Positions 1-11,960 are shown, numbered from the stretch's first letter. The stretch is 64,000 nt of DNA from Sipunculus nudus (GCA_026874595.1 CM049313.1:41134659-41198658); one strand, 5' to 3'. Notes: generated by a model from the letters alone, not told the origin. Numbers and translations are program-made.

Positions 1-149
1 AAAATGACCAGAGGTAACGCGCTTGCTGGAAATGGAAATAATATAGACAGATAGACAGAGAGTGCATGTAGAAACAGTCATATGAATGAGTAACGTTGTG
101 GGGGCAGCAGAAACGAATAATACGTTTATGTATGCATGCTGAACTTGAA

Positions 150-640
150 TAGCTGCATATCTTTCTAGTGTAAAAGGGACCAAGTTCAAACATTTCCATG
201 AAATCCCGTTAATCTCGTTTGACAAGAAGCAGTGAGAAGTTTTCAGATTTGTCATGTCAAGCTGGCCAAATGTTATGAAATACCGAAAACTAGACCTGTG
301 TAGCTGTAAAAGTCGCCGAGTTATAAGTATTTCCGCGAAATCTCGTTTTTTCTCGTTAAACAAGTTATGGTGCGAGATTTGGCCAGTCTTGCAGTTTTAT
401 CATGTCAGGCTGGAAAAATGTTAAGAAATGCCGAAAACCAGACTGGTCTAGCTTAAAAAGTTGCTGAGTTATAAGCATTTCTGTGAAACCTCGTTTTTTC
501 ACGTTTGACCAGATCTAGTGCGAGATTTGGCGAGACTTTCAGTATTATCATGTCAAGCTGCCTATAAGCTACATAATGACCAAAACCAGGCGTCTGTAGC
601 TTAAAAATTGACAAAGATAGAAAATGTAGCATGAGTATTT
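150..640. repeat. Tandem array, 148-bp unit, about 3 copies
   Basis: The phrase tcatgtcaagctgg recurs near 252, 400 and 548, an exact 148-bp spacing. Each unit also carries 'gagttataagcatttc' and 'ctcgttttttctcg' variants. The units are diverged, so this is an old array. The same family appears in opposite orientation at about 30.76-31.40 kb. No coding potential is apparent. Confidence 0.75.
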
Positions 641-2590
641 TCAAATTATCATGTTTTAACCCAAAAATGCGTAACCATGGTAACGGCAGATTTGAGTCAG
701 GTGCCCATCATATAAAGGCCATGGAATGACGAATAACACATGCTATGGTTTAAGTGGCTACAACCATTTCTTACAAAGTTAGGCCAGACTTTTTTAATTC
801 TTTGGTTTACGAACATGATTGAAAAAAGTGATAGGTAGGAGGTAGGGAAAAAAAAAAAAAAATTGGAACAAACCTGGATACTGGTGTTCCTGAATCCTGC
901 ATTGTACAGTTGGGTTATAAAATTCATATTTAAATGGCTCTATATAAACCTGTATAAAATATATAAAATAATATATAAAAATTAAAATATTATCATCATC
1001 CTCTTAATTTTTCCACATGAATCTTGCATATGCCATGTTATTTCAAGCCATTCAAATGTCATTGAAGGTAAATTAATGACCAATAAAAGTTTAAACAGTA
1101 AAACTTATGATTTCATACACACCTGAAATAAAAATTCAGTCACTGTCCCTGCCAAGTGAACTGCCTACTTTATAAAGTTTTACAAATTAAAGACTAGTCA
1201 AACACTTATACAAATATAAAATAATATATTTTTGTCAGATATGCAAGGAGAAAACTAAATATTCACTGCTAGCATGATAGACTGCAGTTTTTATTTTTCA
1301 GTCGTGAATGACAATAACTATGACAGTCGTGAATGACAATAACTATGACAATATGTGACTTGAAGCTATTCGCCTATTGTTTATCAAATGTCAACAACAT
1401 GGAACGCGAGTTGTTTGATTCATGACCATGACCTTTCCTTTTTGGTGTTGCGCATGTTTGACAGTCCTTTGAATATACAACAACTGCTAATAAAGTGAGG
1501 TTTCCATTTGAGATCACTTGAACTATTCAACTATTTTAAAATTTTAAAAAGTATTAATAATCTTTATTTATTCATCTGCATTTCCTACCATGGCCGTGAC
1601 AGTACGTACCGTACTCATTTTAAATGCCGTCACTTGGCCACTGTCAGTCCGGAATTGCTTTTCGGCAACCATATACATCAAAGCTTCCATCACATCCGTT
1701 TGGAAAAATTAAATGAATCCTTTCAAAGTTTCTGCATTTTAAATGGCTTTCATTTTAGCTTGCTTTTGTTTTGACTATAAAAATATCCGCAAAGCCAACG
1801 CGCTGCAACGCTTCACATAAAACCGCGCCACAAAGACTACAGATAGTCGGAAATACTGCAGAAACCCTGAGAATTCCTGGAGTTTTCTAAGAGTACATGA
1901 CAACCTCATGCAGTATATAATTTCATCTGTTCAGTAATTTTCTTTTAAGCGTTACAAGACTACATTTTTAAGTTTTGACAGGTTATAATATTTTTAAGAG
2001 TAAACTTGTGAAACTTAGCCAATTCGCAGTAATAAATAGCGTCTGACTTTGAGTGCAATAATTAGTCTTAAGAAGTAAATTTGTGTGTATATCCAGCAAG
2101 TTATTAACAGTGGCAAGCTGGTAAAGCCGCTATGCAACCAAACTAATTTTCTTTTCTAATTCACATCTATCTATAACAAATATGTTTGACAAATATGACC
2201 TAAACGCTGGTTTGAAAATGTACTGTAGTGCAGAAAACGAACTTTGAAAACACTCCAAGAATTCTCAATTTCCCTGCTGAATCTTTTGACTACTTGATGG
2301 CCAATCAATTGCATTTATGGCCCAAGGATACCCTATTTTGATTGGCTTAAACCCTCAATCTGTCATCAAGAAAGTGACCTTATTAGCCAATCATAAGAGT
2401 TCTAAAGTTTGAGGTGATCTAATACACATGGTCACTAAACAATTCATTTGTCAACAACCGTGCTGGATTCGGCAACGTAATATAAAAGGAAAAAAAGTCA
2501 AAATGCCAATTTTATTTTTTTCTGAAATGAGGAAATCGGAGGTCGGCGGGTTTGTAAACCGAAAAAGAAAAAAAGTCTGGCCTTATGGAG
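641..2590. other. Unassigned AT-rich stretch
   Basis: No supported gene. A 25-bp tandem duplication (cagtcgtgaatgacaataac and the next five bases) occupies 1299-1323 and 1324-1348. On the minus strand at about 1600-1720 there is a protein-like stretch ending near a possible donor site, but flanking stops and no clear acceptor leave it unsupported. Short poly-A and poly-T tracts are scattered through the region. Confidence 0.5.
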
Positions 2591-2599
2591 CATAAACTG

Positions 2600-2830
2600 T
2601 ATTGCATACTTTCCATGACCTTGACCTTCACCATGATGCTATGTTGACCAAAAACAAAAGGGTTCCAGGACTTTGGATTGTCAATCAACGCTCTAAGTTT
2701 CATGTTGATTGCTGCAAAATTGCAGCCTGGACAGCACAGACAAACAAACAAAAAGACAAACAGACAAATGGACATATGGAACTGACCAACATGCTTGCCG
2801 AAATCGAAGATTTCCGGCAAGCAACAAGGC
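2600..2830 (+). mobile_element. Helentron-like (pearl-type) element right end
   Basis: A block starting with 'ccatgaccttgaccttcacc' leads into an ACRG-type tetranucleotide tract (about 2735-2772) and then a strong hairpin: gcttgccgaaatc at 2793-2805 pairs with gatttccggcaagc at 2809-2822, with one bulged base. A tetranucleotide microsatellite followed by a terminal hairpin is the layout described for non-autonomous pearl/Nin-like Helentrons of bivalves. A diverged copy of the terminal part lies at about 36.75-36.80 kb. The left boundary is not defined. Confidence 0.45.
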
Positions 2831-3924
2831 TGAATAGCAGCAAAATGAATAATGCTAAACATGTGTGCTCCTCACTTGTCAGGAATGTGTATGACACTGC
2901 CCTGTAATGTAAATTTGCATGTATGGGACACCTACACCCTTAGTGCCTCTGGGCAAATGTCCATGTGTCAAGATGTCATTTATTTATATTTATTTATCAA
3001 TAAGCATGTTGAAGCATGAGTGTATAATTGTTTAAATTGACTTTGAATTGAATTAAATTAAATTGAAATTTTGTCAAATGTGCACAAAACAGTATATAGT
3101 CTGAAAGGTGTAAAAGGATTAACCTTTTCCAGAAATATATATAATAAGTTTAGGTGCACATCATTTTGCAACATTACTTTTGACTGTGTACTAGTGTGTA
3201 GGTCAGATATCATATAACATGCAATGATGGTTAGATATACCGATAATTGTGATTTCAATATGTTTGGTGTATTCACAACTTTTATTTTATTTGCAGATCC
3301 CCACTTAAAGGTTCCACCAGCCATGAGCAAAGACACAAAATGGAAACTGCATGTATTAAGTAAATCATCAAAATGACCTCATCATTGTGGATATATGTGT
3401 TGTCTCTGTACTTGAATATATTACCTGTGACTGACAGTAATATTTGGAAGATGTAGTAGGGTAAAGTGATTAGTGTTTGTGGACACAGATTTGTAATCTT
3501 GTTAAACCATTGCTCTGCCGTACATTAAGGCTTCGGGGAGAAATTTAAAGTAAGAAGGTATTTGAACATTTATCAGTTGAATATTTATGCTGTCAGCTGT
3601 TGAAATTAAAGGATCTATAACCCTGCCTTTTAACAATACATTTGACAACAATTCAGACTAAAATATGAAATAAGAAAGTAATATGCATCTAGAATCATAA
3701 TGCATGTGTTACTTTATATTCATTGCATGTCTTCTTGTACATATGAAATAAAGATGGAATTATTCAAGCTGTTTTCTGTTGGCTCTCAGTTGTCCAAAAG
3801 TAGTGAACATGAGGGATAGATGGTGGAAGCAGTGACCCAAAGTGTGGAAAATATTTAAAACTTAAGTATAAGATGGAGTGAAACCAAAGCCATTTATGTC
3901 CGGGGAACAGTGACGGGGGACTCA
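2831..3924. other. Unassigned stretch
   Basis: AT-rich sequence with short (TATT)n words near 2980. No gene, RNA or element boundary could be supported. Confidence 0.4.
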
Positions 3925-4545
3925 CATTCGTTAACACAATAACTCAGAAAGTATTTGAGGTAAAGTCACCAATTTTGCAGCAGTGATGCATCTTATCAAG
4001 GGCTAGGTCAAGATTCAACATGGATGACCTTGACCAATTTTTCAAAGTCACAGGGGCAATAATGCCTAAATAATGTTAACATAATAACTCTGAAAGCATT
4101 TGAAGTACCATCACCAAACTTGCAGCATTGATGAATTTTATCAAGGGCTAGGTCAAGATTGAACATGGATGACCTTGACCCATTTTCAAGGTCACAGGGG
4201 CAATCATGCTGAAATAATGTTAACGCAATAACTGAAAGAATTTGAGGTGCACTCACCAAACATGCAGGTTTGATGCACCTCATGAGGGGCTCGCTCAGGT
4301 ATGGACATGGATGACCTTGGTTAATTTTTCAAGGTCACAGCAGCGATAATGCTAAAATGTTCAAGTTGTAAACCCAATAACTCAAAAAGAATGCGAGGCA
4401 CATTCACCAAACTTGCAGCAGTGACGTCCCTTATGAAGGGCTAGGTCAGGTTCTAATATGGATGACCTTCATACAATTTTCAAGGTCACCAAGGTAATTG
4501 TGGTGTGTGACATTGACCCATCTTAAATTTCATACATGTATTCAA
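3925..4545. repeat. Imperfect tandem array, about 145-bp unit, 4 copies
   Basis: Four diverged copies of a unit with the order 'aataactc-gaaag-atttgaggt', 'caccaaacttgcagcagtga', 'aagggctaggtcaggtt', 'atggatgaccttgacc' and 'tttcaaggtcacaggggcaat'. Spacing is about 140-150 bp. Every unit carries AAGGTCA-type words. It resembles the AGGTCA-rich interspersed repeats elsewhere in the window but is not obviously the same family. Confidence 0.65.
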
Positions 4546-4741
4546 CTTTTTTTTCTAGCTATTCCCACTTCATGCAGGAAAAATACAAGATCTGTTTAAC
4601 AGATCAACTCTTCCCTTGTCATTTATTATTTTGATACTGTGGTAAATAATACAAAATCTTGCTGAATAGCAAGTCCTCTGAGTAAAGAAGTCTGTAATAT
4701 GTAAATAACTGGGCATGCAAGCTAATATGAGTAGTACTAAC

Positions 4742-4939
4742 TGAAGTAATACTTGGCCATTGATAATCAAGTCACTGATGTAGATTGAGCTTCTTTATTA
4801 CCATGATGTTGTTACACATGTAGCCATAAGGATAGCTTGTACTGAACTACTTTATCTTACTGTATTACTACACATGCTATATACAGACTGTATAAATGTG
4901 ATACATGATATAGTGCTGTATGTGTATCATATCACTACA
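4742..4939 (-). repeat. 3' LTR of the Mag-like element
   Basis: 198 bp, TG...CA ends. It matches 8549-8746 except for three substitutions seen by eye (in gaactacttt/gaactactta, cttactg/cttacag and aaatgtg/aaatgcg). The adjoining minus-strand sequence TAGGGGGA (about 4940-4947) fits a polypurine tract. Confidence 0.92.
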
Positions 4940-5165
4940 TCCCCCTACCGAAAATTGAGCATAACAAATAGTTGGTGTGATCAATTTAAACTTATCGTAA
5001 TATACAGGAAGATATAGTGAATCAGGACATGAATGCAAAATTAATCTTTTATACTGGTTTCATAGACTGAATAGGAATTACATTTGAATAATCTAAAAAG
5101 TGATATTGTCTTTGTATATGCTAGATATATAAGTGAAAATATTCTGTATATATATATTGTTCTAA

Positions 5166-5905
5166 CTAGAAAACATAAACATGAGCAGCCACTGGGGTTA
5201 GACTACCCTCGTGCTCAATGGGGATTATTCTGCCCCTTTCTATATGCTCTAATACTATACAGAGTCTATTAATATTGATATCGTTGTGTTTTCTCACAAC
5301 ACGTCCACGTCCATATCGGGTACGCACTTGCGCGTCTTCCACTTGGGGTGTTTCACGTTTCTGCACAGGTTCGTCATGTTCATCACCACTAATGATAGTA
5401 TCTTTATCAGAAAATCTGACAGTCTTTGGTGTTGAATTAACTGTCATGTCGCGTAGTTGCCTTCGATTTCTGCGTACTCTGTTTCCATTAGGTGATTCAA
5501 CTATGTAGCTTCTTGGTTCTTCACAGAGTTGAACAACTGTTCCAGGGCACCATGTTTTGTCTATTTTGTTGAGTATTCTGACTTTTTGTCCTACTTTAAG
5601 TTTGGGTAATTCTGTCTTCCTGCTTGAGTTGTCATGGTGAAATTTATCCAGTTGGTTTCTTTCCTCTAGTCTGTTTCTGTGTTCCTGTTTCCCAGGGGTG
5701 GTACGAGTTGGTAACATTGTAATTAACGGTCGTTGGAATATCAGTTCTCCGGGTGATGGTAAATTCTGGTCAACTGGTGTGGCTCTTAGATTGAGTAAAG
5801 CGAGTTGTACATCTCCCCCACTCTTTAACACCTTTGTGATGGCTGATTTTACCGAACGAACGTGTCTTTCAATAAAACCATTGCTGCGTGGATAATGTGG
5901 GGAGC
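5166..5905 (-). pseudogene. Integrase C-terminal half (Mag-like element), damaged
   Basis: The frame contains a segment resembling the end of an rve integrase core, including PHYPRSNGFIERHV (the conserved glutamate region, near 5870-5910). A basic region follows, then a C-terminal fold with KLKVGQKVRILNK and TWCPGTVV, as found at the end of K02A2.6-like and Mag-like integrases. The residues after that are charged and low in complexity. It lies in a different frame from the upstream integrase part, and the segment holding the second catalytic aspartate is missing between them, so no functional integrase can be made. Confidence 0.8.
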
Positions 5906-6669
5906 TCGTGACGTTTTATATCCCATTTATTCACATCTAGCGGATACTTGCTGTACCTGTCCACAGTCACAAGATATTGACGTCCTTGGATCTCGCACAG
6001 GTCAGCTGCAATAGCTTGCCATGGCCTTGATGGTACTTGATGAGGTATTAACGGTTCTTTTTTATTAGCGTCCTGGTGTTCTTCACATATTGGGCAGGAT
6101 TTACACATTAATTCTATGTCCTTGTTGATGTTAACCCAGTAAACCGTTTCTCGCTCTAACCTACGTGTCTTTTCAACACCTTGGTGGCTTTGGTGACACT
6201 GTTCTAGTATGTAAGGTTGCATAGTCTTGGGAATAAGAACTTGTCGTCCTTTGAATAGAACACCTGCTTCCACGGCTAGTTCGTCTCTAAATGACCAATA
6301 GGGTCTCAGGTCATTAGGTAGGTCTTTGATACTTTCAGGCCAGCCTGTCTGTATGATATCTTTCAGCCTGTTTAGTATGGGGTCTTTGATGGTGTCTTCT
6401 CTCAATATGGTTTGCTTTTCTTTCGAGAAGTTAATCAGAGCTATAGTAACATAAGTAGGGTCCTCTGACTCAAGATCTATACCATCTACTCTGATATCCA
6501 GGTCTACCTCCGTGTTGTTACTTTGGTTAGGTAGTCGGCTCAGTGTATCTGCCATTACCATTTTCTCACCTGGACGGTACACCATACTGTAATTGTACCC
6601 CTGTATCTTCAACAGCATGCGTTGCAGTCGGGGAGGAGCAGAATGGAGTGGTTTGGCACATTGTAACAA
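5869..6669 (-). pseudogene. RNase H end plus integrase zinc finger (Mag-like), damaged
   Basis: The frame starts in the last part of RNase H and the connection (VYRPGEKMVMADTLSRLPN is typical of Ty3/Gypsy). It continues through a linker and the HHCC zinc-binding domain (H-Q-S-H-Q-G, then KSCPICEEHQ) to the start of the integrase core with the first catalytic aspartate (AADLCEIQGRQYLVTVDRYS). The frame then runs out at a deletion junction. It overlaps the upstream RNase H frame by about 100 bases, which shows a frameshift there. Confidence 0.85.
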
Positions 6670-6883
6670 GAGGTTTGTGATCTGTCACAACAGCGAAAGA
6701 TCTTCCGTAGAGATAGGTATGGTATCGTTGTATACCATGTACCACAGCCAACATTTCACGTTCTATGTTGCAGTACCTTGACTGGCATTCTGTCAAGGAT
6801 TTTGAACCGAAGGCAATTGGTCTACCTTCCTGGATCAAGGCAGCTCCCAACCCCTTCTGTGAAGCATCAACCTCAAGTTGCAC
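6566..6883 (-). pseudogene. RNase H domain of the Mag-like element, frameshifted
   Basis: Begins at VDASQKGLGAALIQEG, with the first RNase H acidic residue, then IEREMLAVVHGIQRYHTYLYG with the catalytic glutamate, then VVTDHKPL. After TDHKPLVTM the frame becomes unrelated, while the true continuation appears in the overlapping frame of the next segment. About 150 bases between this piece and the RT frame also encode recognisable connection-domain residues in another frame. Confidence 0.85.
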
Positions 6884-7038
6884 AGGTGATGTTGGGTAAT
6901 AATATTTCAGACACGCCTTTTCTGAGACCGTCTGCTTCAGTTCGTCAAAGCATTTCTGGTATGCCGCATCCCAGGTCCATGGTACATCCTTTTTAAGGAG
7001 GTTTCGGAGAGTATGTGCCTTGTCTGCATAATGAGGTA

Positions 7039-7701
7039 TTATTGACTCAGATAGGTCATCAGACCTAGAAACCGAGATAGATCTTCCCGATTTTGAGGAG
7101 TTGGCATCTTGCGTATGTCTGAGACTTTGGCAGGATCTGGTTTGATACCTTCACTGGTATACACATTTCCGAAGAAAGAAATGCTCGATTGCTTGATTAT
7201 GCACTTGCCACTGTTAAATACAAGTCCATTTTCCACTGCTCGGTCCATCAGTTGTATCAGATTAGCATCATATTCGGCTTCTGTCTCGCCGTATACACAC
7301 ACATCGTCTGCGATGCTCACGACACCTTTGAGGTTTTCCAGAATCTGGTCCATTCTGGACTGAAATATGTCTTGTGACACACTGAGGCCAAGTGGTAGTC
7401 TACACCAACAATAACGACCAAATGGTGTGCGAAACGTGGTGAGAAGCTGTGAGTCTTTGCTGAGATGGATTGACCAATATCCAGCTTTGGCGTCTAATTT
7501 GCTGAATACTTTGGCTCTAGCAAATTCTGGATTAAGTTCTTCCACTGTTGGAATTTTGTGGGGACATCTATTAAGACTTGAGTTTAGTTTCTGTGGATCT
7601 ATGCAGATTCTCAAGGAGCCATCTTTTTTTGTACTGAAAGCTAAGCTTGAACACCAGTCAGTGTGTTCGTCTACTTTTCTGATGACACCTTGGCTCACCA
7701 T
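7039..7701 (-). pseudogene. Reverse transcriptase core of the Mag-like element
   Basis: 220 residues of Ty3/Gypsy reverse transcriptase. Visible motifs include a DPQKLN strand, FSKLDAKAGYWSI with the first catalytic aspartate, FGRYCWCRLPLGL, the active-site box as SIADDVCVYG (the normal Y/F-x-DD with alanine before DD), and FLGLMTYLSQ at the thumb. The N-terminal fingers are missing: upstream sequence passes within a few bases into a gag fragment in another frame, marking a large deletion. Methionine 1 is internal to the family alignment and is not a true start. Confidence 0.88.
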
Positions 7702-7999
7702 TTTGTCTAAGCCTCATTAGCTGCAGTCGATGTATTCGGAAGTTGACTCTAACTTTGAGTTGGCTCTCAAAGAATGTCCATAGTTCAACAGGATCTTTTT
7801 TCTGTGTTTCAGTGAGGCCACTTGCATTTAAGCGGTTTAAGCCTTCATCACCAATGCCTCTGCATATTTTTCTAGCTTGTGCCTCTTTCTAAATGATTTT
7901 TTCATCCTCAAAGTAATAAATCAATTTCTGTTTGAATAAGGTTAGACATTCATCCAAATTCTGGCTAGACCAGTCCATAGTTGGAAGGTAACTTGCCAT
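7702..7999 (-). pseudogene. gag N-terminal fragment of the Mag-like element
   Basis: An ATG at 7999-7997 opens a reading frame of about 99 codons (MASYLPTMDWSSQNLDECL...). It matches the usual gag start of this lineage in being short, acidic and tryptophan-containing, and about 35 codons in it has one in-frame TAG. It stops at the deletion junction with the RT core, and the frames differ by one base there. Recognition as gag rests on position and style rather than on a diagnostic motif. Confidence 0.55.
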
Positions 8000-8548
8000 G
8001 TTTATATGTTGTAGTCACAATATAGGCCTACTAGTCACATGCGAGGTTAATCTCCAGCAGAGATGTAGGTGACCCAGTGTCCTTTTTATGCTGTTTTTGT
8101 CATACCCCCAGGGTAGGGTAGGTCAGGCAGTGCACAGGGTAACAGTCTGGCAAGGCTGTGTTGACTTGAACTTGAATTCGCCCAGCCACTGGTATTGGCC
8201 TGGTTACTGTGATAGATTGTAGCTGTGGGCCCAATATGGTCTTTGCCACTCATATATGCTTAATTCATGCACTTTTTGGTCAGAAGGTTCAAAGTTTGTG
8301 AATTTTAGCCATAGACCACAAAATAATTCTATCCCCAGACAGATTAAGTTATGGCTGGCTTTGAGTTGGTATTTACCTTAAATGTCCGTTCATGTCTTCA
8401 GAGGCAACTTGACAAGGCGGGAACCGCGGTCCTTCCTGTCTGTCCCACTTGATATGTTTTCAAGTGTTTGTTCATGGATTACTCTAGATCAGTCCATAAA
8501 ACGTTTCAATTGTCCTTGTGTTACATTGTTCACACACCGCTGCCACCA

Positions 8549-8746
8549 TGAAGTAATACTTGGCCATTGATAATCAAGTCACTGATGTAGATTGAGCTTC
8601 TTTATTACCATGATGTTGTTACACATGTAGCCATAAGGATAGCTTGTACTGAACTACTTAATCTTACAGTATTACTACACATGCTATATACAGACTGTAT
8701 AAATGCGATACATGATATAGTGCTGTATGTGTATCATATCACTACA
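8549..8746 (-). repeat. 5' LTR of the Mag-like element
   Basis: 198 bp, TG...CA ends. The adjoining internal minus-strand sequence TGGTGGCAGCGGTGTG (about 8548-8533) starts right after the LTR with TGG, as expected for a tRNA primer-binding site; the tRNA species was not identified. The element's target duplication (8747-8751) directly abuts a (TA)n tract. Confidence 0.92.
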
Positions 8747-8750
8747 CTAA

Positions 8751-8753
<3 letters not shown>

Positions 8754-8825
<72 letters not shown>
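8754..8825. repeat. (TA)n microsatellite
   Basis: About 72 bp of uninterrupted TA dinucleotides next to the LTR element's target duplication. Confidence 0.97.
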
Positions 8826-8827
<2 letters not shown>

Positions 8828-9219
8828 AGGAGCAGCCCCTGTAAGTGGCATTTTTCGTCAAAATGAATAATTTTGTTTGCCAACTGAATGTCATAATTTT
8901 CGATTTTACAGACTACAAGATTTTATGTTTTTACTTTAAACTATGTATTTTTACCGCAAACATAGAGGCAGCAATGACACCTACGAACCTTCGGTTGCCC
9001 TTCAGTCTCATCTCGCCTCGCGCAGTACGTCAGGATATCTTTGAAGGAAACTTTAGAACTGTAAAAGGTTATAATGTAGTTTCCCTTGTCAGCATAAAAT
9101 GTAACTTACGGGGTCCACCTATTAAGCAGTTAAGGCCTAGGGTCCAGTGTCGTCAGGGACTGAGGTCTTTTAATGTTTTAAGTTTGAACCATTACCAATT
9201 TGTCAAGACCAGTGAAGTA
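8826..9219. other. Unassigned stretch
   Basis: An open frame on the plus strand covers most of it (8845-9264), but I recognise no domain and see no splice or promoter support. The frame runs into the GAGTCC-rich repeat, so it is probably fortuitous. Confidence 0.4.
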
Positions 9220-9710
9220 CACAATCCGGGTCCAGGCCACTCGAGTCCAAGTCCGAGTTCTTGAGGTTAGAGTCCAAGTCCGAGTCTAAGTCCAATGCCA
9301 ATCTTATTAAGAGAAATTTTTAAAAAGGATATTTGAGATAATCATGTAAATTTTATTGTTTTCTTCAAGTGCCCTTTATTTGGATGTTAGTAGAGCATGT
9401 AATCTCAATTATTTTTTTTTGTAATATTCTTTAAGTAGTTCTCTCGTTTGCATGATCTGTATATAAAATGTAACGGTATTCTATACGGGACTCGAGATTG
9501 ACTCGGGCGTGATTTTCTCAAGTCTTTAACTCCTAGTTGGAGTACAAGTCTTACACTGGTATCCCGCTCTATTATGGCACCGCTGCTCTAGGCTAATCAT
9601 GCCTGAGGGCCATAATAGAGCAGGGTACCGGTCCATACAAGTCTGAGTCCAGGGCTCCGGAGTACAAAGGCGAGTGCTTAGAAGAGTGGACTCCACTCGT
9701 TACATTACCG
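9220..9710. repeat. GAGTCC/GACTCG-rich repeat with a long hairpin
   Basis: Words of the type gagtccaagtccgag recur on both strands between 9240 and 9700. In the middle is an inverted repeat: 9555-9578 (actggtatcccgctctatta and tggc) pairs with 9609-9632 (gccataatagagcagggtac and cggt) over 24 bp with 3 mismatches and a 30-base loop. The layout looks like a foldback element, but no target duplication was found. Confidence 0.6.
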
Positions 9711-11479
9711 GTCAAGACTTAGTATATATTGCCTGTGTATACAATACATGAGTAATTTGATTGAACTATGAATGTAAATATGATAAAATATACGTTATTA
9801 TTACAGAAAATAACAAAAATGTTGACAAACTCATACCTGAGCCAGTTATATGGTGCATAGTTATATGAGTGATCGAGAAAATGAAGTTATTTACACATGA
9901 TCATAAAGTGGTTTTCTAGCCTATGACATGAAGTAAACTTTAAATGTTAGAACTACACAAATTCTACTACTGCACATTCCCATTTAGGGTTCAACTGCAC
10001 GTTAAAATATACCCTGCAGCACGTGGGGTGCGGCACGCGGAGCACAATGACGCCTACCGGTAACCATGTGAAAACCTCAGGCTAAACATTTCGTTTTTTT
10101 TGCAGTTGCCCCGTAATGACGTGTTATTGCATACGTCCTTTGTCTCCCATAGTGTTTATAAAGTAATATAAAACAAGCAGCGCAAACGTTATACAATAAC
10201 TGTATACAGACCCTTGTTTCAGCCTGCCTTTGTACCACAAACGTATGTATACAATTTTCGTACCGCGTTTGTATTGGCACCAGTTCAAGCCAAGCGGGGG
10301 AATGGTATCATAAAAAGCCCCTTTTGCTATAAATAGCCCATTGTTATTCCCGACAGATATATGTTTACCATGCTTCCAGGAGGCGCTATCTAATGGTCTA
10401 TAGATAATTAGGTCAAAGAAAAGCACTCGTTCTCATTAGAAGAAAGAAATAGCCGTTCTCGGGTTGCCCTGGAAACTGTCTAATGCTGAGTAATAGGGTA
10501 TATTCAGGAATATTAACTAATTGACCGGTAATAAATCGCCAGAGGTACTCTTCTGATGTACTAGTATGAGGTCTGTCACCAATATCAGAATGTTGGTGTG
10601 TGGAGCGAGAAATAGTCCAGGAAGATTACACTATAGCTGGGTGGATTCAGGACATCGTGACGACCAGTGCGGCAATTTACTGGGTTCCTATTTTTTTAGG
10701 GGGGGGGGTATATTATATTAATTCTGCTCTTTCTTGCCCTATACGATATCACATAATATATGTTAATTTTCATAATCAGTCCTTTAGAAAGGCATTTTCT
10801 TCTTTTTTTTTTTTTGGACAATTCTTATGTAAATTTGAGAAAAGCAGTTTGGGATGAAACTTGATATAGGGTATACATGCGGTCTCCGACTGATATCCAG
10901 TTTATCTATCTTTGGTTGCCCGTAAGACTCTGTGTTAACTTGGCCTTTTCATGATGTCATCATTTCCATTTAGTCGTTATGGTGCGGGCGCCATATGCAA
11001 TATATAGGCGTAAATGAATAATTAAATCCTACAAAGTATTGTATTAATCTTATCCCAGTGTGATCCTTGAGTGGTCATTTAGTCCTCTCTATATAAATGC
11101 AAGCGCTCTATTCAATAATGGCGTGAATAAATATCTAATTCTATAAAGTATTTTATTAAATCTATTGCAAGATGTGGCACTCTTATATATATTCAAGTAA
11201 TTACACAGGGTTGATTAAATATCATGAGAGCATTTGGTTTCAAGAAAACTAGGCAGTGTTAAATCATTATAAACTAACTTTTAAATAGCTTAACCATTTA
11301 CCCTATTAATCATTTACAGTGCCGCTAAGGTGTGTATGCGTGTCCTTGCAGCTAGAGAGGTACACGCAAAACATGTTTCAGCAAATGTTACTGTGCGACA
11401 GTTGTACCCTATAGTTATGTGGTGTCTGGTCTACATGGGTTCATTATTGATATAACTGTACAAAAATTCTTACAACATA
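9711..11479. other. Unassigned stretch
   Basis: No supported gene or element. It holds a short G run near 10700, a T run near 10801 and AT-rich unique-looking sequence. Confidence 0.4.
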
Positions 11480-11690
11480 ATGAAATATTATTATACAGAA
11501 TCATCTTTTAAAACAGGGAGATTAAATATTAAATATTATCTTATCCATAATAGTATTATACAGAATCATCTGTTAAAACAAGGAGATTTAAAATTAAATA
11601 ATATCTTATTAATAATATTATTTTAAAGAATCATCTGTTAAAACAAGGAGATTTAATATTAAATAATATCTTATTAAATCTCCTTGGTTA
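11480..11690. repeat. Tandem array, 65-bp unit, 3 copies
   Basis: cagaatcatctgttaaaaca-type units start near 11496, 11561 and 11626, and each continues with aaggagatttaa and aaataatatcttatt. The third copy is followed by a reverse copy of its own segment (ttaaatctccttgg), giving a small hairpin. Confidence 0.8.
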
Positions 11691-11762
11691 AAACGTACAT
11701 GTAGATTAAATTGTTTGAACAAGATTTCGACAAGAAAATAAACTGAATCACGGAGCTTTCTG

Positions 11763-11763
<1 letters not shown>

Positions 11764-11823
<60 letters not shown>

Positions 11824-11960
11824 ATACATATATATATATATACATATATACACACAAATACATATATATATATACATATATATATATACATACATATATA
11901 TAAATATATATATATATACAAACAAACATTCATACATACATACACACATACATACATACA
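11764..11960. repeat. (TA)n / (TACA)n compound microsatellite
   Basis: TA repeats grade into tatatatacatatata and then acatacatacatacac. Several long frames rich in I, Y, C, V and M cross it on the minus strand; these are products of the repeat and not genes. Confidence 0.95.

Larger units (their letters stand above)
4742..8746 (-). mobile_element. Ty3/Gypsy LTR retrotransposon, Mag-like, internally deleted
   Basis: A 4,005-bp element bounded by two 198-bp direct LTRs that begin TG and end CA, flanked by the 5-bp duplication ctaac at 4737-4741 and 8747-8751. Read on the minus strand it holds a gag start, the reverse transcriptase core, RNase H, and integrase zinc-finger and C-terminal parts. 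It is broken by a stop in gag, frameshifts and at least two internal deletions: gag C-terminus, protease and RT N-terminus are missing, as is the middle of the integrase core. A purine tract sits immediately before the 3' LTR. The LTRs differ at 3 positions by eye, so insertion was fairly recent relative to the internal damage, suggesting that a defective copy moved in trans or decayed by deletion. Confidence 0.92.

Noticed and set aside
1508-1774. An 88-codon plus-strand frame and the protein-like minus-strand stretch within it
   Set aside because: The plus frame has no domain. The minus stretch has flanking stops and no clear acceptor, so neither could be supported as an exon.
7109-7720. 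Plus-strand frames across the Mag-like RT
   Set aside because: They are complements of the RT coding strand.
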